Below are positions 34,583 to 47,199 of a DNA stretch of 64,000 nucleotides, piece by piece. Within the stretch, counting starts at the first letter, position 1. Each line of letters starts with the position of its first letter. The notes under the pieces were generated by a model. The model saw only the letters and a program-made list of their open reading frames with translations, had not been told where the DNA came from and did no database searches. A program made the position numbers and the translations under genes. The DNA comes from Coprinopsis marcescibilis (taxonomy: Eukaryota; Basidiomycota; Agaricomycetes; Agaricales; Psathyrellaceae): assembly GCA_004369085.1 (NCBI GenBank), contig ML210183.1, forward strand, positions 62,001-126,000. Direction: 5' to 3'.

Positions 34583-37500
34583 TCATTCCTCCTTGAACTC
34601 GCTCAAAAAAGCGAGCCAATTCTTCTTCTCAATGATCCCCTCATCTACAAACATCATCAGCAGCAACTCACACAGACACACTACGACTCACATAGTCCAT
34701 CAGAGTCGACGACCACAACGTATCGCGCTCCAAGCTTCACAAAGAACCGATGCAGCATCTCCAGCGGCGAATGGATGGTAAGCGTCAACGGGGCTTGATC
34801 CATGTACGGTGTAAAATCATACGGGTCAGACGCATTGGGGTGCACAACAGCAGGCTCCGCCAGCGACGAAACAGACGACGCCATATCGCTCGTGTACGGT
34901 GCCCCAAAATGTATCTCAGCCATCGGATCGTCGGCCACAATACCTAGAGCAAAATAATCAGATACCCCCACCCAAGCGCAAAGACCATCAATTCTTACTC
35001 AATGCATGCTCAAGCTCGTTGGCTCCGATATATCCAACCAACCTCGTTCCTTCGTCATGCGCGTCTGGCCTCAGAATCGGGAATCCCATGTCATGCGCAC
35101 CCGTAGAAATCAAGTCAATGAGTCTATCGCTGAGGCTCTGCACAGTATTCTTCTCGTCGACCCTGATCGATGGGATCTCTTTAGATATCTAAATTCGAAT
35201 CAGTCAGACACCATCTTGCAACAAAGAGCCAAAGGAGACCTACAACATCGGGTATCTGAAGATGCCCCCATACGTAGTCGCTCTTGTAGTCCAGGTAGGG
35301 AAGCTGGGAAAGCTCGATGACAAGGTCATAAATTCCCTTTGGCTCCAAAGCGTCTGCGACAGTTTTGGCAACCAAGACGGAAAGCATGACTGGAACAGCA
35401 TAGGTGAGGGTATCTGTCAACTCGAACATGATAACCGCCAGGGAAACCGTGGTGCGCTAAAACGAAATGATATCAGTCCCCGGTACGATATTGATGAACA
35501 CATTAAACTGACAGTGACTCCGGACAGTGCAGCGGCAGCACCAACCATTGCATACAAACCAGGAACAATACCTAGTATCAACAAGACTTCAGATAACTGC
35601 ACGACGTTTTGCCAGCAAGTGCACTCACAATCCAGGTCTCCATTGCAAGCCTCGAACATCCTAGCATTAGGGTGCCTAGCCTGCAGGTATTGCATCAAGA
35701 TGCCAGTGACCCGTCCAGCACAAGCTCCAACCCCAAGCGTAGGAATGAAGATACCGGCAGGCACCTTGATACCGAAAGTAACAATCGTCAAAGCACCCTT
35801 CACAACCATCGCAATAAGAATTGCTTTCGCGATAGGCCACGCATGCTCGAACGATCCAGGGCTGGCGACGCAAAGCCCCGAATGACTTTTGCCTGGACGA
35901 CATTCAGAAAACAGGTTGTACACGAGCTCAGTTCCTCCCATACGCGTGTATGGGTTGAGGAAGCAGAAGCAGCTGGTTATAAACGTGATCTACTCGCCCA
36001 AGTCAGAACGGGCAAACATAAAGAATCAAGACTCCTTACGGCCAAAACTTCGATGATAGGGTGCTTGCCCACCCAAGTCTTTCCGCGAACATTCTTGCTC
36101 CATCGGTAGTTGAGCTTTGAAAAGTAGGCACCATAGACACCCTGTAGCGCAAAGTGAGCACAACATTCTGATGAAACCACGAAAACTTACGCCGAACAGC
36201 CCCAAGAACACGAACGGAACGAGTTCGTAAGAATGCCAGTCCTAAAACCAACCTTAGTTTGGTCCAAAAGGTTCAGAAATCGAAAGCACCTTGTCGTATG
36301 TGACTTGGAAAAGAACAAGCTTCCCGGTTCCGAAAGGGTCAAGCATCTTTAGAGTGATTGCGGCAATCATTGCACAGAAGAAACTTTCAGAACAACTTTA
36401 GACATTGACATTTGAAGGGGAGAATAAAAGAGTCAAACCTTCTCCACATGACCTTAATTAAGCTCGCCATGAGATCATTTCGTAAATGAAGTAGTTATGT
36501 TTACGTACCTTTGGAGGGAAGAAATAGGACACCTCTTCCAAACTGAACAACGTCCCGCCAATCGGTGCCCCGAAAGCGACTGCAACACCCGCAGCACATG
36601 CAGCACTCAGAATTTCACGACGCTTGGCTATAGATGGGTGTCAGGACGCATAGACCATGACATACCAACTGAAATTACCCTCGTTCAACTCGTATTTGGA
36701 AGCAATACGACTAACAATGTTTCCGACACAACTTGCAATGTGAACGAACGGACCCTCTTTCCCGAGGGAAAGTCCCGACGCCACCGAAAGCGCCAAACCA
36801 ACAGACTTTGTGAACAGTACACGAACACCGAGGTAACCATGGATCACGAAACCTGGAACAGAATTAGGACGCATATATCCATGTCCCTCCTCGGAAACAT
36901 ACCTGAAAGGATCGTTTTAATCTCTGGGATACCACTGCCTGCCGCCTACAGCAAGAGTGAGCCTCCAAACCCAACAAGATAGATGAACACGCACGTAGTA
37001 GAGAACCTTGCGTCCTGGCGGGTTTTCAGATGGGTTCTTGGGATCCCATGGATCAGGAACAACAGCAGATTCTTTCCGAGTAACAAACGTTGTCGAATTG
37101 GTGAGGTAAATTGTCAGGAGGCATGAAGTCAGGGACAACGCCAACTGTCATCAAAAGTCAGCGACATCACGCCTAAATGCAATCCAGTTCAAATCTTACT
37201 GCAATCGCGGTGTAGGAGGCATACTCCACAGCAGTTGCGTGGTGCCCCTCATGCACTTTCCACACCTCTGACCATTCGTTCCAAGCCTCGCATACTTCGG
37301 ACACGTCAGACGGCGAACGTCCACCGGTGGTAACCGGACAGCAAAACCTCTTGGCCTTCCACCACCCGGCTTCGCAATAACCCTCCTTGTAGTCAAACAG
37401 AAGCTGTTCACTCCGAACAACGAGGAACGCAACAATGGCCGACAAGAAACCAACGATGGTCACGATAATCCATCCCAAACTCTTGTCGAATGCGAGTCGT

Positions 37501-38096
37501 AGTCGAGCACGGATGGATTTGCGTCTCCTGAGTCTGGAGAAACGTAGCGAGTCCTTGATAGCATCGTGAAGCCAATCGATGGACGTATAGGAGGAGTACC
37601 AGACGCGAATGCCGTTGATCTTGGCGTCCTGGCCGACTTGCTCGGGATCCTTGCTGCTCAGCGGAGGGTCGTAGGCGGAGAGAGGTCGTGCGCTCTGCAG
37701 TTTGGCGAATCCCCCTCGCAAGCTGGCGGGTGTGAATATGGATTCCTGTGGGCTCGAGGTCGCTCTTTGGAAGAGGCCTCTCAGGGGCTGCCTGAGGGAC
37801 AGCTTGCTCCCTCCGTATGTGTTAGACGGAATCCTGGCTTCCAACCTCGGACGTTGTGAAAGAGCAGCTCCATAGTTGAGGGTATCGTTGACGTTCAAGC
37901 TTGTCTGCTCTGTGGGGGGGACCCCTGGAGCTAACCGGGTGCTTTCGCTGTTCCCGTCTGCTGTTGGTTCTTCTTGGGTGCCATTGGGTCGAACGTTGGC
38001 GACGCTGCTGACCCTGAAGAGGCGCTCTCGGCGAACCTGGCGGGACATGGGAGCACCAGAGCCACGTCCATCTGAGGGCTCAGAGGCCTGTGGCAT
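34583..38096 (-). CDS. CLC chloride/proton exchanger with CBS domains
   Basis: The predicted protein has 926 aa. Core CLC motifs are present: GSGIPEIK (352-359), GKEGPFVH (394-401) and [11 protein letters not shown]. The gating glutamate is E396. A second glutamate, E453 in [11 protein letters not shown], matches the proton glutamate of ClC-4/5/7-type antiporters, 57 residues later as in ClC-5. A 2Cl-/H+ exchanger of endomembranes (Gef1-like) is therefore likely. A CBS pair follows at the C-terminus; the 230-residue N-tail is Ser/Arg-rich. Exons: 37200-38096, 36995-37144, 36903-36945, 36679-36852, 36509-36627, 36439-36452 (14 nt), 36290-36383, 36191-36241, 36040-36141, 35629-35989, 35513-35571, 35244-35456, 34999-35188, 34692-34943, 34583-34644. 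Confidence 0.92.
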
Positions 38097-38338
38097 ATTA
38101 GTGTGGAGAGAAGATGGTGACTCTATGACAAGATGGAAGACATAGAGTCTGTCCGGATGTGTGATGATGCCAACCGCAACATTGGCACATCGCCAAGTTA
38201 TGACAAAAATAGTAATTCCAGTCCGACGCGACCAACCCACGTTGCTTCCAAAGTTCACATGAAGTCTCAAAAATGCTTTAAACTCTCTAAAATCGCACAA
38301 AAGACAATGATATACACTAATAATTGAAACATGAAACA

Positions 38339-39864
38339 CTACGATGTGGGTGTACTCGGTGTTGGTACATGATGCTGTCCTGTTGCAACCAGGGTGGTTG
38401 GAGTGGATGCCGCGGCATTCGCCAGATTCACGTTATTTCTGGCGACCAATTTATTCAACATCTCCGCAAGACCCGTCATTTGTCCAGACTGTAGCAGTCC
38501 AACATTGATCTCTAGGCTTAGCATTGTTCCGTTGGCCGAGGACCCTCTAAGTATCGCTGGAGGTTGTGGCTGCCCCTCCGGTGGTGCGCTTGTCGCAGGG
38601 ATCGGTATAATTCCCAGCGCATGTAAGGCTGGTAATGAGGCGACAGGCAGCTGGACAGGGATAGCGCCGCCAGGCTGATAAGGTGCATAGGCAGTCGGCG
38701 TGGGCGCAACAGTTGGTGTGACCGGAAATGTGGATGTGGTGACATGGGCTGCGGGGTTACCATACGGCTGAGCATATGTGTAAGGATAATTCCGATAATA
38801 CTGAAGTGTTGCGGTTTGTGCTGTCGCAAGAGGCTGGGTTGCAGGAAATTGCGTCATCCGAGCTGTGTTTGCTGCTGCTCGTTGCTCCTTTTGTACCCGT
38901 TCCAGCTCTCCTCGAGCTGTTTTCAGTTCGCTATTAAGGTGAGCAGTCTCTGTACGATCTGCTTCTAACACTGCATGAGCAAGTGCATATCCCTGGTCGG
39001 ACGGGGACGCTCGCTAATATAACACGGTCAATGTCTATCCACTATTCTCATATTGTCAAAATTACCTACCTGACCCTCTCTGATTTTGACACATCTCCAA
39101 CGTTTCCGCAGCCGTTCTAACCGCTGATGACACTCTATTGCAAAGCGTGTTTCTTCGCATAGGATGAGCACCGAGTAATACTAGGCCCCGGATGAAAGTA
39201 CACACCTTGAATTTCCGTTGTTTCCAAGTCCCGGTCTACAGATTTGCCCTTGCCCTTGCCATCTAACACAGTCTGGAGGTCCTCCTTTGGTTGCTGGAAA
39301 ACATGGTACGGTAACAGCCTCTTGACAACGTCTAGTTCGTCCACGAACGGGGTGTCGACATCCGGATTCAAAACAGCATTATGGTCTTCGGCCAAACGAG
39401 ACGCTACTCTGTTGTGGATGAGTCAAAACCGGCCGTCGATAAGGTGCATCGATGGCGCACCTTGCAGACGTAGCCGCCACCAGCTCAAGCTCCTCCGCTG
39501 TCCTATTCTTCGACTTCGACTGATTCCTGACATAAACAGGCCTCTGAACTGACGTAGCCTGCTCCTGCTGCCCGCTGCTTTGGTAAACCGGTACTTGCCA
39601 GATTAGCGACCCAGATGAACTTGATGCGATAGGAGACGGGGCAGAAACGTGCCCATTGGAAGTAGAACCATTTTGTACGACAGGTAAAGCCCAACTTGAA
39701 GCGTTCTGAGTGTTTTCTGGTCTCAAGCTGGATGCAACACCTGTCGACATTTGTCGCTTTGGTTTGTTAGAGTTTGGGCTACACAGGCCCGTGACCGGGG
39801 CCTTGTGGCATTTCAGGGCAGGCTTGCCGTTCCGGATTGGCCCCAGATGGAAGGTCGTTCCCAT
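38339..39864 (-). CDS. GLTSCR1/BICRA-domain protein
   Basis: The predicted protein has 448 aa. Around residues 135-220 it carries the GLTSCR1 conserved region: NPDVDTPFVDELDVVKRLLP, YHVFQQP, then a Lys/Arg helix ending QRLERLRKRWRCVKI. In animals BICRA/GLTSCR1 is a subunit of the ncBAF SWI/SNF complex that recruits BRD9; the fungal role is inferred only. A coiled-coil segment (HLNSELKTARGELERVQKEQ) and a Pro/Ala/Tyr-rich tail follow. Exons: 39461-39864, 39206-39408, 39070-39134, 38339-39013. The chosen ATG (39864) is the first in frame. It lies only 78 bp downstream of the APC8 stop on the same strand. Confidence 0.75.
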
Positions 39865-39942
39865 ATGCTTCTTTGACCTCAAAATCCAACCTCAACAATG
39901 AACAGAATATATACACATTAAGTTGTTACAGGTGAATTAGAA

Positions 39943-42451
39943 CTAATCAGTCATTGAGATTTCTGGAGCAGACGACAACTCTGGTGTCGATTCCAACCCC
40001 TTCTCCTTAATACGAGTCCGGACCGTCTTGAGCATTTCAGTTGCACGGGCAACATCCTCGGCATTACTCGTAGCGACTTGCTCAAGATATTCTTGTGCAA
40101 GCAATAGGTCACCCTGAGGAATGTTCATATGGTACTCCGCTACCTCAAGGCTTGACTTCGAAAACTCGGTAACCGGCCGATCTGAAAAGCAAATCGTGAG
40201 TTACAAATGCTAACCATCGCATCATAACTTACTATTGCTGATGCTAAGGTCTACAACTCTCTTGTGGTAAGCAACTGCTTCAGCATGCTCTTCAAGCAGT
40301 CGGTGAAGCCGGGCCAACTTGAGACACAACGTGCTCTCGTGAGCCTCCGACGATATTAAGGCACGCTTGTAACACTCGATCGCCTCACGAGGACTGGTCC
40401 AACGCGTCAGAGCAAACATTGCGCGAGAACAGACAAGCACATACCGAGCGATCTCCTCGTAACAGGAGCCCTGTGCTTGCCATAGCCGGACATCATATGG
40501 CCTAACATCCATGAGTGAGTGGGGTCCTCATAAAGAAACGATTGAGCCTTACCGAAGTGCGGTCGCATGCTGATAGTAGTACACCGCGTAATGATGCATG
40601 CTCAACAGCTCATAAGCTTGCCCAAGGCCATACCACGCTCTGTAGTCTTTCCTATTGACGTCTGAGCGTAAAGTAAGACATGAGTTCTATCGCGAAAACG
40701 AAGGTCTGCTTACCAACAGCTCGACGATACGCCTCGATTGCAGCATGAGAGTTTTTCATCTGGACGTATTCGTGACCCATGAGGGTCCATGCGGTAAGGT
40801 ATGTTCTATCAAGTTCAGTCGCACGTCGGAAATACTTGACAGCCTTCTCGTGTTCTTGCCGCAAAGAATAGTGGTTCCCTGTCCCAATATTAGATTTAAC
40901 CGTTTCCACAAATATGAAGAGACCTACCAACGAGACAACAGACCTCTGGTCGATCCTTGTCGAGCGCAAGGAAATTGTGTGCCAACTGTGACAACTTCAG
41001 CTTATCATCCAGGACATAAAGGATGTTCGAAAAGATATCAATGTCGTCCGTCCGATATGGATCCATCAACAAAATCTTCTCGAACTGTTCCTCGGCCTGC
41101 TTGTACTCTGCGTATGAGAAGCCAGTCGGTAAACGAGTAAATGCTTTTCGAAGTATTGACTTACCATGAAGATGGTAGAGTACAGCCGCCCTCAGACTCA
41201 TAATCCACATGCTATTGGGGAAGCATTCCTCCGCCAACAGACGGTCACACATCATCAATTCAGTCTCTGACGAACTTTGTAGTTCATTCGAGGTCTTGAT
41301 GAGGAAGCACTGGACTAACGGGTGTGTTGGGGATAAGGGCACCAGAGGGAGAAGAGCTGATAGCTGTAGACATGTCAGAGTTGAGACTGCCACAGGTGCG
41401 ACGGTACCAGCAGAGCCATACCTCTTCTCCGTCGTTTATACAACTACTAAGTAATGACCATGTTGACCAGTTCCACGGGTATCCGGCGATGGATTCGAGT
41501 GCACTCTCTATGGCTTCCTCTCTTCTCCTTAGCCTAGAAAGGAACAGTGCTTTCCTATGCCAAGAATCATCAGCATATTACCACATGATATACGAACAAT
41601 ACATACAAGAAAAGCAACCACGGATCCTTCGAGTTCTTGACCCTCTCCAACAATGCACTGAGTGCATCGTTAATAGGGAGAGGAGGTTGATGTCTATTGC
41701 CTGTAGAGTGACTTGCTCAATCACGAAGAAGGACAATCAACAATGTGCAGCACTCACTGTCGAGCTTGTGCCAATCCAGCAGCGCCTGTCTTTCGGACGC
41801 CTTTCCAACATTGTAAATCTCGGTACAACAGAGCCACAGTAGCCAGAGGTACCAGAATCACTCACCAAGAAGAAGCTGTACGTACTCATGAATATGGCCT
41901 TCGAACTCTTGCATGTCTGGAGCATGTACACCACCCTTCTAAATTCCCTCGCCTCAAAGAAGGACTTTGCGCCAACTAACAGATCCTGCTCATTCTTTAG
42001 CCGCTCGTTCTCTATCCTAATCTCCTCCTCAGTCAGTGGCTTGGGTTTTGGTGCTTCTGTGTGCTTCCCAATTAGCTGAGGTTCGAGATGTTGGCGAGGT
42101 GGATGTGATGGATTCAGGGTGAGCGGTTGTGCGACTTCTGGAGACGTCATAGGGAACCCAGCAGATGACCCGGCGAGTCCGGGTCTAGCGGGAGTTGAAG
42201 TTGAAAAGTGCATTTCGCCTTCAGTGGCATAGGTAGCATCCACAGTCATCTGAAGTGCCGCCCTTTTGGTTCCAGAGAGCGCGAGCAGCATATCTGTTGC
42301 CCTGAGTAGTTCGGTGCATCGTCCGGAATGCGATATGTTTCAATTCATACCATTTTCCCGCTGCGATAAGTCCCCTTTCTGAGCAGTCCACAGCTGCTTG
42401 TCTGAGCTCGCGGAGGGTCTGAGTGGTCACCTCGATTTCATCGGTGGACAT
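39943..42451 (-). CDS. CDC23: Anaphase-promoting complex subunit 8 (Cdc23)
   Basis: The predicted protein has 644 aa. The N-terminal domain and a TPR superhelix match APC8/Cdc23: the conserved run [20 protein letters not shown], then [39 protein letters not shown] and [16 protein letters not shown]8 is a scaffold TPR subunit of the APC/C ubiquitin ligase and binds the IR tail of activators. Exons: 42351-42451, 41866-42301, 41758-41818, 41607-41700, 41422-41554, 41165-41363, 40928-41107, 40714-40878, 40553-40661, 40445-40501, 40233-40393, 39943-40181. The acceptors of exons 3 and 4 were chosen by frame and are the least certain. It is divergent from ALG14 over 254 bp. Confidence 0.92.
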
Positions 42452-42705
42452 GATTAAAGGGTTTCTGGACCAAAGTTCAGCTGGGAGCCTCGAGAAAGAT
42501 TCAAACTAACCTATAATACAGATATTAGACCGATTATGAGAGCTTGACCATGCACATAGGTTGTGGAAGGAAGAGAATCACCGCGGCGCGTGTTATGATC
42601 GCGTGTCGTGAACGTTGATGGGAACCACTTCCGAGCCCGAAAGTTCGCAGCCTTGCCTTCTACCATGGAATAAACTCTCAAACCTGAAAGACATTGTCGG
42701 GCGTT

Positions 42706-43605
42706 ATGCTTGTCACCTTCGCAGTGACCGTGGTCATCGTCGGCTGCCTCTTCTCATACCGAGTCTACGCGATCCTTCCCTCTCGGGGGAGGAACAGGAA
42801 TTTAACCAAAAGGTCCCCAGATAGCACCTGCAGTCTTGCTGTCTTCTTAGGATCTGGTGCGCTTTTTTGATCATGTTTGCATCGTTGCAACTCATGTCAG
42901 CTGCAGGAGGGCACACCAGTGAAGCATTGGCCATGCTATCCGGCATAAACGCACAGCGGTATAAGCCACGACAATACTTTGTGAGCGAGGGGGATTCTTT
43001 GAGCGTCAAAAAGGTCCAGGTGCTTGAGCGATCGTTTGAGGACGGGGTACGTGCTCACTCAATGTGTTGATGAGACACCCTAATGACCACCCTAGAGTCC
43101 TAACTCCCCAGCTTACCGTGTCGTGACCATACCTCGTGCCCGCCGTGTTCACCAACCACTGTGGACAACACCGCTTACTGCCATGGTGTCCCTGTGTTCC
43201 TGCATATACTACATGACCATCGAGCCCCTCGCCAACCATAACTCGGGGGAGAAGAAATTTCCAGATGTATTGGTTCTCAACGGACCCGGTACATGTCTAA
43301 TGCTTTGCATTGCTGCCTATTTCAACAAAGTGATAGTCTTACCACTTTCTCAGAGTCCCAGTGCTGATGCACTGCTTGCAGTTCTTCGGACTCCCTGCAC
43401 CGACCATCATTTACGTAGAATCCTTCGCGAGGGTAAAAGCCCTTTCGCTCTCTGGAAAGTTGATTCGGCCCTTGGTCGATAGGTAAGGTTTCCAGCCATT
43501 TGTCATTTGAAGTATGCTGAGGACTATCCCATTAGATTCATTGTGCAGTGGCCGGAACTCGTTAGACGGCACCCTGGTAGCGAATGTTATGGGACAGTAG
43601 TTTGA
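42706..43605 (+). CDS. ALG14: Alg14, membrane anchor of UDP-GlcNAc transferase
   Basis: The predicted protein has 233 aa. It has one N-terminal membrane helix (about residues 2-22), then a GT-B-type half-fold with AAGGHTSEALAML, RYKPRQYFVSEGDSLS, VLVLNGPGTC and the C-terminal FIVQWPELVRRHPGSE. Alg14 recruits Alg13 to the cytosolic ER face to add the second GlcNAc of the N-glycan lipid precursor. Exons: 42706-42856, 42901-43046, 43096-43329, 43382-43482, 43536-43605. The GSGGHT-type loop is split by the first intron. It is convergent with U2AF35, 168 bp apart. Confidence 0.92.
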
Positions 43606-43773
43606 TGAATCTATGAATCAATGCGAATCGTGCCAAACACCTTTGAATTGAAGGTAAGTAGTATACACAAAAGAAATGGATAAGACAGTTCGCATGCAGA
43701 GTATGGCTAATCTATGGACCAAAGAGCGGAAGTTAGACATGATTTTGAGGCAGCACATAACCGCACGAATCGT

Positions 43774-44683
43774 TTATTTCCTTGTCCACCTGTCTTCACC
43801 GTCACGCGCGGTCCTTCTACCAGGGCTAGCACTCCTGCCTCGGCCGCCTTCCCGCTTGGTAGGCACCCAGCCAACTGCACCATTTTCATTCTTGGCAGGG
43901 TTGAGCTTTCGTTCCAAGCGCTGACCATGGCGCAGCTGTTTGAGAAGTTCGGGCGTAGGAAGTCTTAAGTGCATAAAGTTGCAGAAACCGCCACGATTGC
44001 ACTCTCCGTTCTCATTTTGTCGACAGCAAGCCTCGCGAAAATCTGTGACTGGTGAAAGTTCAGCGTACAGAGGGCGTCCTAAACGTTTATCGATATTAAC
44101 AAAGAGTTGGCCTGAAAAGGAAATCAGGCTACTCACCAGCATACCACCGCTCGTTGCAGTTATCGACTGCAGCTTGTGCTTCAGTCTCCCATTCGTAACG
44201 AGCGTATACGTTACCAATCAAATGGTCCCCAACGTTGTCGCAAACCTGCAAGCCAGTTGAATCAGTCAACTAACCAATGAAACGCAAAAGGGAGCGACGT
44301 ACATGTAGCTCCAGGAGGTGACCAAACTTTGCCAGTTCGCAATAGAGATCCTCGTACACTGCGTCGAATCCTTCTTGAAGTTCCTTCTCTGTCAGTTTGC
44401 AAACGGGGTCATGAGCAGGGTTGTGATAAACGTTCGGAAGCAGGATGGTTTGCGAAAAGGGTGGCTTGATATGTTTTCGAGAGCAGCGGTCACCGTGACG
44501 GCAAGCTCCAATCTAATTGGACGGTCAGAGGACGGACATTCGTCCTGAAGAATATGAAACTCACTTTGTAATAAAAAGAGCAGTTAACTCGGTCCTGCTC
44601 TGTTCCAAAGATGTTAGCCTACAGTGAATTGTTAGCTGCAATCATCCAGGACTGAGATTTTGACATACGAGATGCGATGCCAT
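43774..44683 (-). CDS. U2AF small subunit (U2AF35)
   Basis: The predicted protein has 230 aa. It contains the first CCCH zinc finger (VNCSFYYKIGACRHGDRC), a UHM/pseudo-RRM (ELAKFGHLLELHVCDNVGDH, then GNVYARYEWETEAQAA), the second finger (CCRQNENGECNRGGFCNFMH) and a short Arg/Gly/Ser tail. The protein recognises the AG of 3' splice sites with U2AF65. The conserved serine of finger 1 (SRKH) is present. Exons: 44669-44683 (15 nt), 44565-44618, 44303-44512, 44137-44245, 43774-44078. The very short first coding exon gives MASHL. Confidence 0.95.
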
Positions 44684-44913
44684 GATACTTGTTCAGCAGT
44701 CGATGTTGTTCGTTGCAGAGTGCAGTTCACGTCCTGCTTTCAGTTATTCACACGGCGCCGAAACGCCCAGAAACTTCCGGTTTACGGCTGAGTCAGCCTC
44801 CAATCTCGGAGTATCTTCCGTCCGATGCCGTTCTATATTTAGAAACTAGTGGATTACAAGATTGTGTAGGGATATACAGGCTGTAGTAAGTACTTAGTGG
44901 TTGTTGTCACGAA

Positions 44914-46146
44914 CTAGAAGAATGCGTTGCCCCAGATACCCAGGAACGTAAGCCACCAGGCGCGGTACAATGCCATGACACCTTCTTCGTGAATAACGCG
45001 CTTCGCGCAGTCAGCCAATCCAAGATATGGATCTGCTTCCTCCCTCAGTCTAAATTGAAAATGTCAGTGCGCGTTTTACGGGGATGGAAACAATTGGTAC
45101 GTGCCCAATGACCTCTTCATCACCGCCGTAGTCCTCGACTGGTTCGGCATCTCCGTCCACTTCCTGCTGTACAGAGTTGTACTCGGCAGATGCATGGTTG
45201 CGTTGGATCGACAGACGGGTTGCGATGACCTCCAGAGGGGTGATAAGGGCAGTGATGACAACTGCAACCACAGTGTAAAGGACTACACGGACAACTGAGA
45301 CGTCTTCAAGCGTAGGGGATGCTTCAGAGAATTCGGGTATCAACCACCTTCGCAATGGGCCGAGAACGAGAACGATGATCAAGATGTGAAGAACCTGTGC
45401 TGCCATGAGGCCAGGAGTGAGGTAGATGATCCACGGTTTCTTGAGCTCTGTCGGTGTGAGGAGAACACGCAGCGCATGCATTACATTGAAGTAACCGAGC
45501 TTGACGGGTGTGGTGACGGATCTGTTTGGTGGAGCAAGGTTGTCAGTCATCCTATAGAGTATACTAAATGTTCGATCTCACCTGTTAGTGAGGATTGTGT
45601 TGGGAAGGGAGATAATCAGCATTAAGATTGCGTAGAAGAGAGTTCCCTGTACAGCAGAGTCAGCATAAACATGACAATGGGTTTAGCGGTCATACCAGGA
45701 TTCCAGAATCGGGCGCTCGGTATTTGGAGTGCCGCGGCTTCTCAGTGTCGACGAACAAGATGACGAAGATTGTGACAGCAAAGGTTTGAATAACAGTGGG
45801 CACTGAAGACTGATCAGATTGGAAACACAAAGGAATGGACTGGAACCTTACTTAGACCTTTGAACAGTCCAGGGATGCCCTACATGGTCAATGAGCAACG
45901 GTCCTAATCAAACAGCGACAGAGAGCACACCTCTAGTCTATAAACTCTGCGGAACATTGCAAAGTATGTCTTGACGACGGGCCCCGTATGAGGTACTGCG
46001 GTGCCCTCTGCATCGAGTTGCAGCCCTTTCGGGTTGTAATTGGCACGAAGTCGGACGAGGACGCCATTGAAGGGTACTGCGAGAGCAAGAATGAACGCTA
46101 AAGTGGTGTAGAGGAATATAATTTCTACGAGCCCGAGCATGGCCAT
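44914..46146 (-). CDS. SLC25-like mitochondrial carrier, copy A
   Basis: The predicted protein has 322 aa and resembles Agaricomycete mitochondrial-carrier-like proteins. The first half has PFNGVLVRLRANYNPKGLQL and a RVYRLEGIPGLFKGL motif. The second half has the carrier-type PLEVIATRLSIQRN signature and ends DCAKRVIHEEGVMALYRAWW. The substrate is unknown; the P-x-D/E signature is only partly kept, so transport is inferred. Exons: 45931-46146, 45852-45879 (28 nt), 45696-45802, 45582-45646, 45105-45521, 44914-45049. The last intron (45050-45104) starts with GC, not GT. All intron positions match copy B upstream. The start gives MAMLGLVEII. Confidence 0.75.
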
Positions 46147-47199
46147 GGTGGATGCTAAAGCTGAAGGAGTACTGGTGACGATTGCAAGCCTGCGGTCAGC
46201 CTTGCCATTTGCCGAGACCAAGTCAGCACAGCCTCGACATCACAGTCCTTCACGTGACTCAGCTACGATCCAAAAATAGAACTGCACATTCGTTTTCTTG
46301 CCGAAACTCGGGATTGTGGTATTCTGTTTAATGGTTAGAGATGAGACTTTGTTAGGTTAGTTAAAAAGTGCGCATTGAATCCAATGCTATGCCGAAAGTC
46401 AGGAATCCTCATCCTCGCCTGGTTGATGATCTTTCACTCTTGTTTCACTCCCAACTATTCGGGTGTCCAACTTTGGTTTTTGCCCAAAGGAGCCCTGTAT
46501 TGTATAGAAGTTGTCGGATGCACCAGTAACATCATCACCCAAATACCCTCGAAGCTGGTATATCTAGCACCCGTGATGGACGGCAACACAGGAAGTTCAA
46601 ATAGACGCCATCAATGCCGGTCGCACGAGTGTTCCACGCGGACGGCCACTTAACCGGAGAGCCTATGCAGCTCATAGACTCGCCAGGACGCCGGTGTCAG
46701 CGGCAGTCAGTCAAGGATCGAATTCCTCGCTGTTTCTCAAGACAATACTTCACCACTATCATAACCGTTCTTCGTGTCACTCAGAGTCACTTCAGCGTTC
46801 GACTTTAGCTCGCTTCTTGCGACTCTCGGTAGGCAATGCTTCAGGAAACTCACGACTGTCATCGGCTGTAACTGCTCTGGAACTACGGCTGTGTTCAAAG
46901 AAATACCTAAGCGCCCATCAACTTTGTATTGTGCTTCGAATTGAACTCAGTCTTTACGCGTCCGAACATGCGGCATATTTGACATCAGACGACGGTGTTT
47001 TGAGACGGATAAGTTCGAGTTGGATAGGAGTAACGCCACTCGCATATTTGATTGGGCACGAGTGGAAGTGCTGGGACGGAGGAAAGTGGCCGCGCGTCCT
47101 GCTGCTGTTCACGACACCCAGGTCAAGCCAAAAACACTATATTTTTATGTCGAAGTCACATATTTGTAGTATATACTGTATGTTATCCAAATGAAAGGC
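46147..47199. other. Spacer between the tandem carrier genes
   Basis: It holds the 3' region of copy B and the promoter of copy A. Plus-strand frames at 46375-46653 and 46694-47194 have no motif and unlikely composition. No remnant of a third copy or of a mobile element is visible. Confidence 0.4.

Noticed and set aside
35262..35885. 207-codon plus-strand frame
   Set aside because: Antisense to conserved CLC exons and spans their introns.
41324..41842. 172-codon plus-strand frame
   Set aside because: Antisense to APC8 exons 3-6 including introns.
46694..47194. 166-codon plus-strand frame between the carriers
   Set aside because: Ser/Arg-rich chance composition, no motif, no splice support.
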